A stretch of 64,000 nucleotides of DNA from Romboutsia sp. CE17 (GCF_012317385.1 NZ_CP051144.1:186001-250000), one strand, 5' to 3'; positions 44,149 through 52,198 are shown, numbered from the stretch's first letter. Numbers and translations: made by a program. Notes: generated from the letters alone by a model not told the origin.

Positions 44149-44154
44149 AGTATA
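44149..44154 (-). promoter_or_regulatory. Extended -10 of the family B peptide gene
   Basis: The minus strand reads TGGTATACT. No good -35 is seen. Confidence 0.45.
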
Positions 44155-44239
44155 CCATAAAAATAAATTAAAATATAGCTATAAATCATATTAGATTCAT
44201 AATTTTAATAAATTACGAACTAAATAAAAATAAAAAGGT

Positions 44240-44302
44240 GTAATCTATGAGCAATGAAATTGATATTGATATAATTAAAGTTTATAATTGTTATATGATG
44301 TA
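44240..44302 (+). repeat. Dispersed 75-bp element
   Basis: GTAATCTATGAGCAATGAAA, TTGATATAATTAAAG. It is joined directly to AAAAATAAAAAGGTGTA of the terminator repeat, with the hairpin half deleted. Confidence 0.8.
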
Positions 44303-44352
44303 AACTAAAAAGAGGGTACTTTATAGTTTTAAAAAGAATAGTAAGTAATTTG

Positions 44353-44367
44353 TGTGATAAAGTTACA
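44353..44367. promoter_or_regulatory. Candidate Crp/Fnr site
   Basis: TGTGATAAAGTTACA differs by one base from TGTGATAAAGTCACA upstream of the Crp/Fnr gene at 46619. It is about 75 bases before the C_GCAxxG_C_C gene. Confidence 0.6.
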
Positions 44368-44440
44368 GAAAAACATATATAAGAAGTATATTATATATAG
44401 AGAGTAAATAATAAAAAACATTAAAAAAGGAGATAAAAAA

Positions 44441-44803
44441 ATGACAAAACCATCAGTTTATCATAGCCAAGGGTATAATTGTGCAGAAGCATTAATAAAA
44501 TCATACAATGAAGAACATAATACAGATATACCAGTAGCACTTGGAAGTGGAATGGGTACTGGAGTGACAGTAGGAAGTTTATGTGGTGCTGTAAATGCTG
44601 CAGCGATGATAGTAGGATATATAAAAGGAAGAGATAGTAATGAAAACACAAATGAGGCTAGGGGATATGCTAGAGAATTAATGAGCAGAGTAAGAGAAAA
44701 ATTTAATTCTGAAATTTGTGCAGAACTTAAGAAAAATAAAATAAGTTGTGCAGAAATAATTGATTTTTCATATGAAGCTTTAAATGAGACACTAGACAAA
44801 TAA
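44441..44803 (+). CDS. C_GCAxxG_C_C-family protein
   Basis: The 120-residue protein has the family cysteine pattern: NCAEALIKSY, then GSLCGAVNAAAMIVG, ICAELKKNKISCAEII. Members are thought to be redox or cluster-linked, but the role is unknown. AAAGGAGAT precedes the ATG. A frameshifted copy lies at 20781-21141. The upstream Crp-like site suggests co-regulation with the ferredoxin cluster. Confidence 0.88.
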   Translation: MTKPSVYHSQGYNCAEALIKSYNEEHNTDIPVALGSGMGTGVTVGSLCGAVNAAAMIVGYIKGRDSNENTNEARGYARELMSRVREKFNSEICAELKKNKISCAEIIDFSYEALNETLDK

Positions 44804-44851
44804 AGGGATTATTAATAATTTTAAATAAGAATGGATTTAATAAGGTATATG

Positions 44852-44897
44852 AAGATAGCTAGATTTATTAATATAATAGATCTAGCTATTTTTATGC
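44852..44897 (+). terminator. Intrinsic terminator
   Basis: AGATAGCTAGAT and ATCTAGCTATTTTT form the stem. Confidence 0.7.
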
Positions 44898-45002
44898 AAT
44901 TATCTAATATAGAATTTGATTTATTCCTACAAAATTATAATGTTTATTTTATATCCACATTATATATACAATTTGAAGTAATTTCCGTAACATAAACTAT
45001 AT

Positions 45003-45587
45003 TTATTTAATAGAATTATATTTTGCTTTAGAAATTAATTGAGTCATAGTTCCCATTGGACAATACACACACCAAGATCTAGGCTTATATAAAATCATAG
45101 TTACTATACCTAGTATTGTTGATGTTAGCATTATGCTATAAAATCCAAAAGCAAATTGAGCTACCCAAGGTGATACCATACTTGTATTAACCCAGCTCCA
45201 AGGTAATTTAAAAGTCCAAAGTAATGTTACTACTTCTTTTAGTTCTTTAGTTCCAGAAAATACTAGATAAGTATTAAATAACATAACTATAAACATAGTC
45301 ATAAAGAATGTTAAAAATCCATATCTAAACCATTTGCTTTTTAAAAACTTAGGTATGTTATTATGTCTTGATAAATTAAATTTATTACCTAATATATCTA
45401 ACATCTGACCTCTACCACAATAAACATTACAATATTTTTTACCCCCTCCAAATATAGATATTATTAGTGGTATTGAGAAACATAATAATCCTAACCATGC
45501 AAATAAAATATTAAAGAATCCTAGAGTTAAGTAAGTTACACTTATTATCCACATATAATCTTTGAAAGTTTTTTTATTTTTCTTCAT
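45003..45587 (-). CDS. NapH/NosR-like 4Fe-4S membrane protein
   Basis: The 194-residue protein has about four membrane segments and two cysteine clusters, YCNVYCGRGQMLDILG and WCVYCPMGTMTQ. Related NapH, YccM and NosR-type proteins pass electrons at the membrane. It starts one base after the ferredoxin gene; its ribosome site GGAGG lies within that gene. Confidence 0.85.
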   Translation of the reverse strand: MKKNKKTFKDYMWIISVTYLTLGFFNILFAWLGLLCFSIPLIISIFGGGKKYCNVYCGRGQMLDILGNKFNLSRHNNIPKFLKSKWFRYGFLTFFMTMFIVMLFNTYLVFSGTKELKEVVTLLWTFKLPWSWVNTSMVSPWVAQFAFGFYSIMLTSTILGIVTMILYKPRSWCVYCPMGTMTQLISKAKYNSIK

Positions 45588-45588
45588 A

Positions 45589-45798
45589 CTATTGATTAAC
45601 CTCCAAAATTTTTACTTCTATAACTGATGCAGGACAAGTTTTAGCACATTTACCACATCCAACGCATTTTTCAAAATTTATATTAGCAAAAACTCCTCCT
45701 TCAATAGTTATTATTTGAAGTGGGCAGACTTTAACACAGCTACCACAAGCTACGCAATATTCTTTATCAACTATTGCTTTCTTTTTAATTTTACTCAT
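45589..45798 (-). CDS. 2[4Fe-4S] ferredoxin
   Basis: The 69-residue protein has two CxxCxxCxxxCP motifs, CVACGSCVKVCP and CVGCGKCAKTCP. It is the probable electron partner of the membrane 4Fe-4S protein. A TGTGA-type palindrome lies about 60 bases upstream. Confidence 0.95.
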   Translation of the reverse strand: MSKIKKKAIVDKEYCVACGSCVKVCPLQIITIEGGVFANINFEKCVGCGKCAKTCPASVIEVKILEVNQ

Positions 45799-45856
45799 GT
45801 TATCCCTCCAGATTTAGATATTATAAGTATAATTATATTGATTTTTAATAAAAGTT

Positions 45857-45873
45857 AAGTGATTAAATCACAT
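45857..45873. promoter_or_regulatory. Candidate Crp/Fnr site before the ferredoxin gene
   Basis: GTGATTAAATCAC is a palindrome within AAGTGATTAAATCACAT. It matches the site at 46619 in its half-sites. Confidence 0.7.
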
Positions 45874-45881
45874 AGGAATTT

Positions 45882-46556
45882 TTACTTACAAAGCAATTTT
45901 AAACCTTTAATATCAACTATTTTTATGTATCCTCTTCCCATTTCAATCAAATTATCTTTTTCAAATCTTTTCAACATTCTACTTATAACTTCTCTTGATG
46001 AGCCTAAATCATTTGCTATGGCTTCATGAGTTATATAAATTTCAGATGAATTTTTTAAGTAATGTTCATTTATTAAATAATCAGATATCCTATGTTCTAG
46101 ACTAAAAAATACAACTTGTTCTAGTACCCACATAATTTCAGATAATTTATTTTGAGTTACTTCAAGCATAAAATTTTGAACACTTAAATTTCTATCTAAT
46201 ACTTCCTTAAAGAATTTGCCATCTATTATAATAAGCGATGCATCTTCCTCAACTTGAAGATTTATATCATAAGAAAGATTTTGATAAACGCAAGATGATG
46301 ATAATATGCATATATCATTTTGAAATAATCTGAAGAGAGTTATTTCTTTTCCAGATAATGATGACATAAAAGCTCTAAGTTGGCCCTTAGCAACTAATAC
46401 TATACCAGAACAGGACTTATACTTTGAGTAAATTAATTCACCTAATTTATATTCTTCTATATGGCTAGCATTATAAATCATTGTTTTTTCTTCTTCAGAT
46501 AAATTTTTGAAAAACGGCAAATTGTCATTTAAATATGATTCTTTATTTATATTCAT
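45882..46556 (-). CDS. Crp/Fnr-family regulator
   Basis: The 224-residue protein has an N-terminal cyclic-nucleotide-type beta barrel, a long dimer helix and a C-terminal helix-turn-helix (HEAIANDLGSSREVISRMLK). It lacks the N-terminal Cys cluster of Fnr. Such regulators in clostridia (HcpR type) control nitrosative and electron-transfer genes. It is upstream of the ferredoxin gene on the same strand and has a matching palindrome before both. Confidence 0.9.
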   Translation of the reverse strand: MNINKESYLNDNLPFFKNLSEEEKTMIYNASHIEEYKLGELIYSKYKSCSGIVLVAKGQLRAFMSSLSGKEITLFRLFQNDICILSSSCVYQNLSYDINLQVEEDASLIIIDGKFFKEVLDRNLSVQNFMLEVTQNKLSEIMWVLEQVVFFSLEHRISDYLINEHYLKNSSEIYITHEAIANDLGSSREVISRMLKRFEKDNLIEMGRGYIKIVDIKGLKLLCK

Positions 46557-46618
46557 TCAATACACCCAATCCTTTTGTTAATTTATATATCTATTATAAT
46601 AAAAAAAATAACAATAAA

Positions 46619-46633
46619 TGTGATAAAGTCACA
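46619..46633. promoter_or_regulatory. Candidate autoregulatory Crp/Fnr site
   Basis: TGTGA TAAAG TCACA is a perfect 5-bp inverted repeat about 63 bases before the regulator start. Confidence 0.7.
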
Positions 46634-46764
46634 AAGTATATAGTTGAGATTCATAATATTAATAAATTGAGAACTAAATAAAAATAAAAAGGTGTATCAA
46701 AGCGATAAACCTTTACTACATAACGAAAAGCTATCAATGAAAATTAAACCTTACCATAACTAAG

Positions 46765-46811
46765 CTTTTAGTACAATCTATGAATGGTGAAATTGATATT
46801 GATATAATCAA
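46765..46811 (+). repeat. Dispersed 75-bp element, 5' part
   Basis: AGTACAATCTATGAATGGTG and TTGATATTGATATAATCAAA. It is joined directly to the GNAT gene fragment. A GGTGTATC-type terminator lies just before it (46690-46712). Confidence 0.8.
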
Positions 46812-46936
46812 ATTTTGGTATAAGTTCTCCTTTTGATGTTTCAAGTGAGTATTTTATGGGTATAGAATTAACTAAAGATGCTTTAAAAAATGTATCTGGA
46901 GACTTAGTATATGCTAAGGAATTTTTTGAAGTATAA
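46812..46936 (+). pseudogene. 3' fragment of the GNAT gene
   Basis: These 125 bases match the end of the gene at 39320-39853, including GATGCTTTAAAAAATGTATC and the stop. The fragment starts exactly at the repeat element. It marks a recombination junction. No other gene is seen in 46557-47067. Confidence 0.9.
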
Positions 46937-47067
46937 AATTAATAAATTGTGAAGTTAAAAGAGTGATAGATAGCTTTTTTAAAAATCAATTATTTCTAAT
47001 TTATAAGTATAAATAAATAAATATAATAATATATATAAGATAAATTAAGTTAATAAAAGGGGGATTT

Positions 47068-47655
47068 ATGAAAACTTTAAAAGGAACAAGAACAGCTGAA
47101 AATTTAATGAAATCTTTCGCAGGGGAATGTCAAGCAAGAACAAGATATACATATTATGCAAGTATAGCAAAGAAACAAGGGTATGTGCAAATATCAAACA
47201 TATTTATGGAAACAGCAGAACAAGAAAAAGAACATGCTAAGAAATTTTATAAATATTTAAAAGAAGATTTTGTAGATGAAATGATAGAAATAACTGCATC
47301 ATATCCAGTATCATTCCACGAAGATACTATGGCAAACTTAAAAGCTGCTGCTGCTGGTGAAAATGAAGAATGGGCAGAATTATATCCAGAATTTGCAAAA
47401 GTAGCAAGAGAAGAAGGGTTTGAAGCCATAGCTATAACTTTTGAAAGAGTAAGTGAAGTAGAAAAAAGACATGAAGCTAGATATAATAAATTAGCTAAAA
47501 ATATAGAAGAAGGAAAAGTATTCAAGAAAGACGAAAAAGTATTATGGAAGTGCTTAAACTGTGGTCATATACATGAAGGTGAAGAAGCACCTAAGGTATG
47601 TCCAACATGTGTACATCCACAAGGATACTTTGAAGTGTTTGTAGAAGCATATTAA
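47068..47655 (+). CDS. rbr: Rubrerythrin
   Basis: The 195-residue protein has an N-terminal ferritin-like diiron domain (FAGECQARTRYTYY, ETAEQEKEHAKKF, FERVSEVEKRHEARY) and a C-terminal rubredoxin-like domain with CLNCGHIHEG and CPTCVHPQGYF. It reduces hydrogen peroxide in anaerobes. The ribosome site AAAGGGGGA is strong. It is a single gene in this region. Confidence 0.96.
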   Translation: MKTLKGTRTAENLMKSFAGECQARTRYTYYASIAKKQGYVQISNIFMETAEQEKEHAKKFYKYLKEDFVDEMIEITASYPVSFHEDTMANLKAAAAGENEEWAELYPEFAKVAREEGFEAIAITFERVSEVEKRHEARYNKLAKNIEEGKVFKKDEKVLWKCLNCGHIHEGEEAPKVCPTCVHPQGYFEVFVEAY

Positions 47656-47721
47656 TAGCTATCTTTAAAATAGAATGAAAATAGTTCATAATATTAGTAA
47701 ATTGCGAACTAAATAAAAATA

Positions 47722-47750
47722 AAAAGGTGTATCAAAACGATACACCTTTA
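47722..47750. terminator. Terminator shared by rubrerythrin and immA
   Basis: AAAGGTGTATC AAAAC GATACACCTTT lies between the convergent genes and belongs to the GGTGTATC-type family. Confidence 0.75.
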
Positions 47751-48227
47751 TTACATAGCATCAATCAAACCAACCTTACAAAGATTATTATACTTCATCA
47801 CAACAAACTTATGAGGAATACCAACAATCCTAGCAATATCCTCAGTAGGAACCCCCTCATACCTAATGAAAATATCATCATCTAACAAAAATTCAGCACA
47901 AAAAGTATCAGCCTCAATATCCAACTTCTTACCAAGAACCTTATCGTACTTCTCAACAAAAAATATATTCAAATTAGTATGAAGTAAAAAATGACCAAAC
48001 TCATGGGCAAAAACCCAATTTCTATCATACTCACTAAGATTAGGATTAATAAGAACGCAAATAATCTCATCAGTTTTAAAGTAACAGCCATCAGCTATAT
48101 GAGTACCATCAAAACTATCCAAATATGCAATAATGGCATGCCTCTTTTTTAAGTGATCAAGAGCAGTAAGTGAAGGATCAATCTCCTTAATTTTTTTAGC
48201 TAGCCCCCTTATATAATCTAAATTCAA
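47751..48227 (-). CDS. ImmA/IrrE-type metallopeptidase
   Basis: The 158-residue protein has the zinc motif HEFGHFLLH and the upstream ADGCYFKTDEIICVLINPNL. In ICEBs1 and phages, ImmA-type proteases cleave the immunity repressor to induce the element. The repressor-like XRE gene lies 31 bases upstream on the same strand. The ribosome site AAAGGGGAGA is strong. Confidence 0.93.
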   Translation of the reverse strand: MNLDYIRGLAKKIKEIDPSLTALDHLKKRHAIIAYLDSFDGTHIADGCYFKTDEIICVLINPNLSEYDRNWVFAHEFGHFLLHTNLNIFFVEKYDKVLGKKLDIEADTFCAEFLLDDDIFIRYEGVPTEDIARIVGIPHKFVVMKYNNLCKVGLIDAM

Positions 48228-48258
48228 AATCTTCTCCCCTTTATAAAATATAAACTAA

Positions 48259-48669
48259 TTATAAATCTTTTCTCAATTTCTCATCCTCAATAGCCATATT
48301 TATACCTATTTTAATAGCCTTAATAACCGTATCAACAGACTCCTTAGAAGCAGGTTTTCCACAAAACATTAACCCATCAGTAGATAATTTACTTTCTATA
48401 TCTTTTAAAAGATTCTCCATATCCATAGTAGATTTTTTAGATAAATCATATTTATCATAATTCATATCATCACTAATACCTAATAAATAATCAGCAGAAA
48501 CTTCTAATGCTTCAGCAAGTCTTGAAATAACAGCTGATTTAGGCTCTCTAATTTCGTTTTCATACCTGGATAAATTAGCTTCAGATATATTTGCCTTTTT
48601 AGCAAACTCTCTTTGATTTAAATTTAAATTCAATCTAGCCTTTCTTATTCTTTGCCCTATACTATCCAA
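48259..48669 (-). CDS. XRE-family phage-type repressor
   Basis: The 136-residue protein has an N-terminal helix-turn-helix (NLNQREFAKKANISEANLSR) and a C-terminal helical part. TTG at 48669, giving MDSIGQRIRK, follows AAAAGGGGTGGG and is preferred over the ATG at 48690. It is paired with the ImmA-like protease and is divergent from a small Cro-like gene. Confidence 0.88.
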   Translation of the reverse strand: MDSIGQRIRKARLNLNLNQREFAKKANISEANLSRYENEIREPKSAVISRLAEALEVSADYLLGISDDMNYDKYDLSKKSTMDMENLLKDIESKLSTDGLMFCGKPASKESVDTVIKAIKIGINMAIEDEKLRKDL

Positions 48670-48838
48670 AATTACCCACCCCTTTTGCATTAAATTACAA
48701 AATTATTAAATATACTACAATCATATCACAGTGTTACTAAAAAGGAAATAAAAGTGTAAAAATGGTAATAAAAATAGGATATACCTTCATATACTTAAAA
48801 AAAGTAACAAAAGTGACAAACAATTTTGTTCATTTTTG

Positions 48839-48867
48839 TTGACACTGTAAAAATTTGGAGCTACTAT
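48839..48867 (+). promoter_or_regulatory. Early promoter of the phage-like module
   Basis: TTGACA and TACTAT are separated by 17 bases. The surrounding 48720-48890 contains repeated GTAACA, GTGACA and GTTAC half-sites that may be repressor operators. Confidence 0.7.
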
Positions 48868-48933
48868 TTAGTTACATAAAGGCAATAGAAATTTTACGAA
48901 AAAGAAAACTTTAAGTGGGGGTAAGGTTTAAAA

Positions 48934-49146
48934 ATGGGGAGAAAAATTCTTAAATCAAAAAGAGCATTACTTGGGTTAACACAAGTAGATATAGCTTCAA
49001 AGCTAGGTATAAATATAAAAAGCTATAATCTAAAAGAAAACGGAAAGGTTAAATTTAAATTAGAAGAAGTAGTAGCAGTTAGTAAAATACTAAATTTAAC
49101 TTTAGATGAAGTAGATGAGATATTCTTAAATATCAAAAAAATTTAA
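48934..49146 (+). CDS. Small Cro-like XRE protein
   Basis: The 70-residue protein has KRALLGLTQVDIASKLGINI and a dimer-type tail. It is the first gene of the rightward unit and probably counters the repressor. Confidence 0.82.
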   Translation: MGRKILKSKRALLGLTQVDIASKLGINIKSYNLKENGKVKFKLEEVVAVSKILNLTLDEVDEIFLNIKKI

Positions 49147-49196
49147 ATGAAAACTTTCCAAAGTAACAAAGCTAAATAAAAGGGGGGATAAGATAA

Positions 49197-49835
49197 GTGG
49201 CAGTATATAGGCATGTAAGAACTGAAATATGGATAAATCCAAAAGTAAGTGAGAACATGAATAATATTGAAAAATTAATATTTATATACTTGTTAACAAA
49301 TCATTATACAACTCAAATAGGCATATACAAAATAACTAAAAGACAAATAGCATACGATTTAAATTTAGACAAAAGTGTAGTTGATGAAGTTTTTCATAAA
49401 TTTGAAAAGCAGCTAAATATGATAACATACAATGAAAAAACTTATGAAATTGCAATAAATAAATGGGGATTATACAATTTGAACAACACAGGCAAACCTC
49501 TTATAGATTGTATAAAAAATGAATTAGAAAGAGTAAAGGACATAGAACTAATAAAAGTCATATCAAAAAATATAAAAAAGCCAAAGATAAAAGTAATTTT
49601 TGACAAGGCTTATGAAGATAGAGTCTTAGAAAGCAGCGACCTAGCCTATAACAATGCGTACAACGAAGCGTCAACGCAAGGGCTACAAAATAAAAATGAA
49701 AACAAAAAAGAAAATGAAAAAGAAAATAAAAATAAAAATATAATACCAATACACCTTAAAAAAGAATCAGTAAAATACTCAAAACCAAGTGAAGAAGACT
49801 TAGCTCGTGCAAGAGCTTTAAGCAAAATAAATTAA
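49197..49835 (+). CDS. Phage replisome organiser, DnaD-like
   Basis: The 212-residue protein has a winged-helix N-terminus (RTEIWINPKVSENMNNIEKL, TKRQIAYDLNLDKSVVDEVF) and a charged low-complexity linker before the end. This is the phage initiator/DnaD type, which recruits the helicase loader encoded next. The GTG start lies after AAAAGGGGGGA. Confidence 0.8.
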   Translation: MAVYRHVRTEIWINPKVSENMNNIEKLIFIYLLTNHYTTQIGIYKITKRQIAYDLNLDKSVVDEVFHKFEKQLNMITYNEKTYEIAINKWGLYNLNNTGKPLIDCIKNELERVKDIELIKVISKNIKKPKIKVIFDKAYEDRVLESSDLAYNNAYNEASTQGLQNKNENKKENEKENKNKNIIPIHLKKESVKYSKPSEEDLARARALSKIN

Positions 49836-49848
49836 AAGGGGAAGGAAA

Positions 49849-50514
49849 ATGTATAGATGTAATAAATGTAGGGACATGCTATTTATACTAAAAGATGATA
49901 AGGCATATCCATGTGAGTGCAGAGATAAAAAAATAGCAGAAGAGATGCTAGAGAAAAGTGGGATTAGTGAAGAATTTAGAAAAAAGACATTTGAAAACTT
50001 TGATTATAGCATAGACTATAAAATTTTAGAGGCATATACAAGAGCTGTAACTTATGCAAATGAGTTTGAAGAAAAGAAAGACTCAATTTTATTTATGGGA
50101 CAAAGTGGGTTTGGAAAAAGTCATCTAACAATGGCCATAGCTAATAGATTATTAAACAAGGGCATAAGCGTAATATACATGCCATATAGAGATGTAATAA
50201 CAGAAATAAAGCAAAACATATTAGACCCAGAGTACTATAAAAAGATGCTATCAAGATACCAAAGGGCAAAGGTACTTTTAATTGATGATTTATTCAAAGG
50301 GAATATATCTAAAAGTGACATTAATATTATGTTTGAGATAGTGAATTATAGATATTTAAATCATTTACCTATGATAATTAGTACCGAGTACAACGTAAAT
50401 TCCTTGCTTGATATTGATGAAGCAATAGGAAGTAGAATGATAGAAATGAGTAAAGATAATATAGTAGAGGTAAAAGGGAAGAGATTAAATTATAGAATTT
50501 ATAAGGGAAACTAA
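49849..50514 (+). CDS. DnaC/DnaI-type helicase loader ATPase
   Basis: The 221-residue protein has an N-terminal zinc-binding Cys cluster (CNKC, CEC), Walker A GQSGFGKSH (84-92), Walker B VLLIDDLF and the sensor region IISTEYN. It loads the replicative helicase on the initiator-bound origin. It lies 13 bases after the DnaD-like gene. A 3' relic of a related copy lies at 21377-21592. Confidence 0.92.
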   Translation: MYRCNKCRDMLFILKDDKAYPCECRDKKIAEEMLEKSGISEEFRKKTFENFDYSIDYKILEAYTRAVTYANEFEEKKDSILFMGQSGFGKSHLTMAIANRLLNKGISVIYMPYRDVITEIKQNILDPEYYKKMLSRYQRAKVLLIDDLFKGNISKSDINIMFEIVNYRYLNHLPMIISTEYNVNSLLDIDEAIGSRMIEMSKDNIVEVKGKRLNYRIYKGN

Positions 50515-50527
50515 GGGGGATTTTAAT

Positions 50528-50917
50528 ATGGGAATGATAAAAAACTTTTTTAACAAATCAATAGAAGATAATAAATATCCATTTGGAAGTAAGGAATGTG
50601 CTAGTTTTCTGAGGGAAGCTTATAAAAATAGCATAGACGAAACCATAATACTTACTGAAGATATATATGAAAAACTACAAAGATATGATGAGATAAATGA
50701 AACTTTAGGAAAGCTAGACCTTGAAAAAAAGACCATAGAGCACTTCTTACAAAATGAAATGAAAGAATATGAAACAGCCTTTTGCAAAGAAAGAAAAATC
50801 ACTTGGAAACCAGTACAAAAAAACACCTTAGATACAAAATCAATAAAGAAATATGAACCTGAAATTGCTAGTAAATATTCAAAAATAAGTAGCACTAGAA
50901 TGTTTAAAATATATTAA
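50528..50917 (+). CDS. Phage protein resembling the YqaJ C-terminus
   Basis: The 129-residue protein ends CKERKITWKPVQ...YSKISSTRMFKI, similar to the last segment of YqaJ-type phage exonucleases. The nuclease core is missing. The middle is a coiled coil. It could be a stand-alone helper or a remnant; the operon spacing (13 bases) and ribosome site are intact. Confidence 0.55.
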   Translation: MGMIKNFFNKSIEDNKYPFGSKECASFLREAYKNSIDETIILTEDIYEKLQRYDEINETLGKLDLEKKTIEHFLQNEMKEYETAFCKERKITWKPVQKNTLDTKSIKKYEPEIASKYSKISSTRMFKIY

Positions 50918-50996
50918 AAATTATCTATTAAATATAAGTAGCTGATAGTTTGTTAGTTGAGGTTTTAAAATATATAAAAATAAGGGGGAATTATCT

Positions 50997-51272
50997 ATGG
51001 AAGGGACTATGTTAGAGAAAGCAAATTTAGAAGATGTCCCAGACAATTTTAGAGAATTAGCAGAAATATTGGGAATGGATGCTTTTAAAAAACTTATTAT
51101 TAACTATGGAGGAACTGCAGTCTACGTTCCATCTAGTAGTAGCATTACTAGAGTAGTGAGAAATAAGACTTTGAAAAGAGATTTTAGAGGGAATTATAGA
51201 GAAGTTGCAAGTGTTTATAGAATTAGCGAAAATCAAGCTAGAAGAATTATAAAGAATATGAATAATGAGTGA
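50997..51272 (+). CDS. Mor-family transcription activator
   Basis: The 91-residue protein has DNFRELAEILGMDAFKKLII, GGTAVYVPSSSSI and a C-terminal helix-turn-helix (YREVASVYRISENQARRIIK). Mor-type proteins activate phage middle genes. AAGGGGGAAT precedes the ATG. Confidence 0.85.
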   Translation: MEGTMLEKANLEDVPDNFRELAEILGMDAFKKLIINYGGTAVYVPSSSSITRVVRNKTLKRDFRGNYREVASVYRISENQARRIIKNMNNE

Positions 51273-51360
51273 TATAGAAATGTTATAAAAACTATGGATA
51301 ATAAGTGATATAGAAAAGTTATAAAAGCTATCTCAAACAAGTGATTTTAAGAAGAATAAA

Positions 51361-51390
51361 GGGGCTAAGTTATAGCCTTAGCCCCAAAAA
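51361..51390. terminator. Bidirectional terminator
   Basis: GGGGCTAAG TTATAGC CTTAGCCCC, then AAAAAG, between convergent units. Confidence 0.85.
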
Positions 51391-51394
51391 GTTT

Positions 51395-51544
51395 TTAGTT
51401 TTTTAGTTGTAAAAGTGCTTTAGACAAATCATTTATACTATTTGATAGCACTTGTAATTTTCCTTCTATCCTTATCAAAAGATACATTGATAAAGCTATT
51501 GGAAATCCTACATTGGCTATGCTAGTTAAAAAATCACTGTCCAT
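51395..51544 (-). CDS. YvrJ-family protein
   Basis: The 49-residue protein begins MDSDFLTSIANVGFPIALSM, then YLLIRIEGKLQVLSNSINDL. This is the YvrJ family, a small membrane protein. YvrJ, DUF2922 and DUF1659 genes often occur together, as here. The ribosome site GAGAGATAA is weak. Confidence 0.85.
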   Translation of the reverse strand: MDSDFLTSIANVGFPIALSMYLLIRIEGKLQVLSNSINDLSKALLQLKN

Positions 51545-51558
51545 ATAAGTTATCTCTC

Positions 51559-51783
51559 TTATTTAAGGTCGTATTCAGTAGAGTTAGTTTCAACTATTTT
51601 AGCTTTTACAGCCTCAACTAAATCAACTTCACCAGGACAGAATATGTTTTTTTCTATGATTAAATTCATAGCATTTATAACTTCTAACTCAGTTAAATCA
51701 TTTTTAGGATCGTCTATTGTGAAATTTACACTTTTACCTCCCTCTGCATTAAAAGTCATTATTAACTTTTTAGTAGTATCCAT
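51559..51783 (-). CDS. DUF2922 protein
   Basis: The 74-residue protein has KLIMTFNAEGGKSVNFTIDD and a helical second half typical of DUF2922. The function is unknown. It is 87 bases after the DUF1659 gene. Confidence 0.88.
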   Translation of the reverse strand: MDTTKKLIMTFNAEGGKSVNFTIDDPKNDLTELEVINAMNLIIEKNIFCPGEVDLVEAVKAKIVETNSTEYDLK

Positions 51784-51870
51784 AGGTGTTACCTCCTTAT
51801 TTTATTTTTTAAATTTTTATAACTTTTTGAGTAGCGGACTAAGTCGTTTGCCATATGAGAAAAGCGAATT

Positions 51871-52086
51871 TTATGATATAGATGAAGAGTCAAGTTTTAA
51901 AACCTCATATAAATCGTGTTTTTGAAGACCAGCAATTGCATTTGCTACAGCTAATATATCATCAGCCAGTGCATCTACTTTTAAATTAGCAAATGTTTTG
52001 CTACCTATAACTGCCTTACCATCAGTTCCTAAACCTTTGTCAAATTGTAGTTTTAATGATGAATTGTTTTTAAATACTGTTGCCAT
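51871..52086 (-). CDS. DUF1659 protein
   Basis: The 71-residue protein has SSLKLQFDKGLGTDGKAVIG then SKTFANLKVDA, typical of DUF1659. The function is unknown. It is the first gene of the trio and is divergent from the antirepressor gene. Confidence 0.88.
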   Translation of the reverse strand: MATVFKNNSSLKLQFDKGLGTDGKAVIGSKTFANLKVDALADDILAVANAIAGLQKHDLYEVLKLDSSSIS

Positions 52087-52198
52087 ATTAATTACCTCCT
52101 TAATTTTTAAGGGAATTTCCCTTGATTAATTAAAGGATAGGATTTTTTATGGTTATATGTTGGTAAGTTATGATAAATCTTATATTAGGGGGATAGAT

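Noticed and set aside
7080-46811. Dispersed 75-bp elements as a CRISPR array
   Set aside because: Spacing is irregular, from hundreds to thousands of bases, with genes between, and no cas genes are present.
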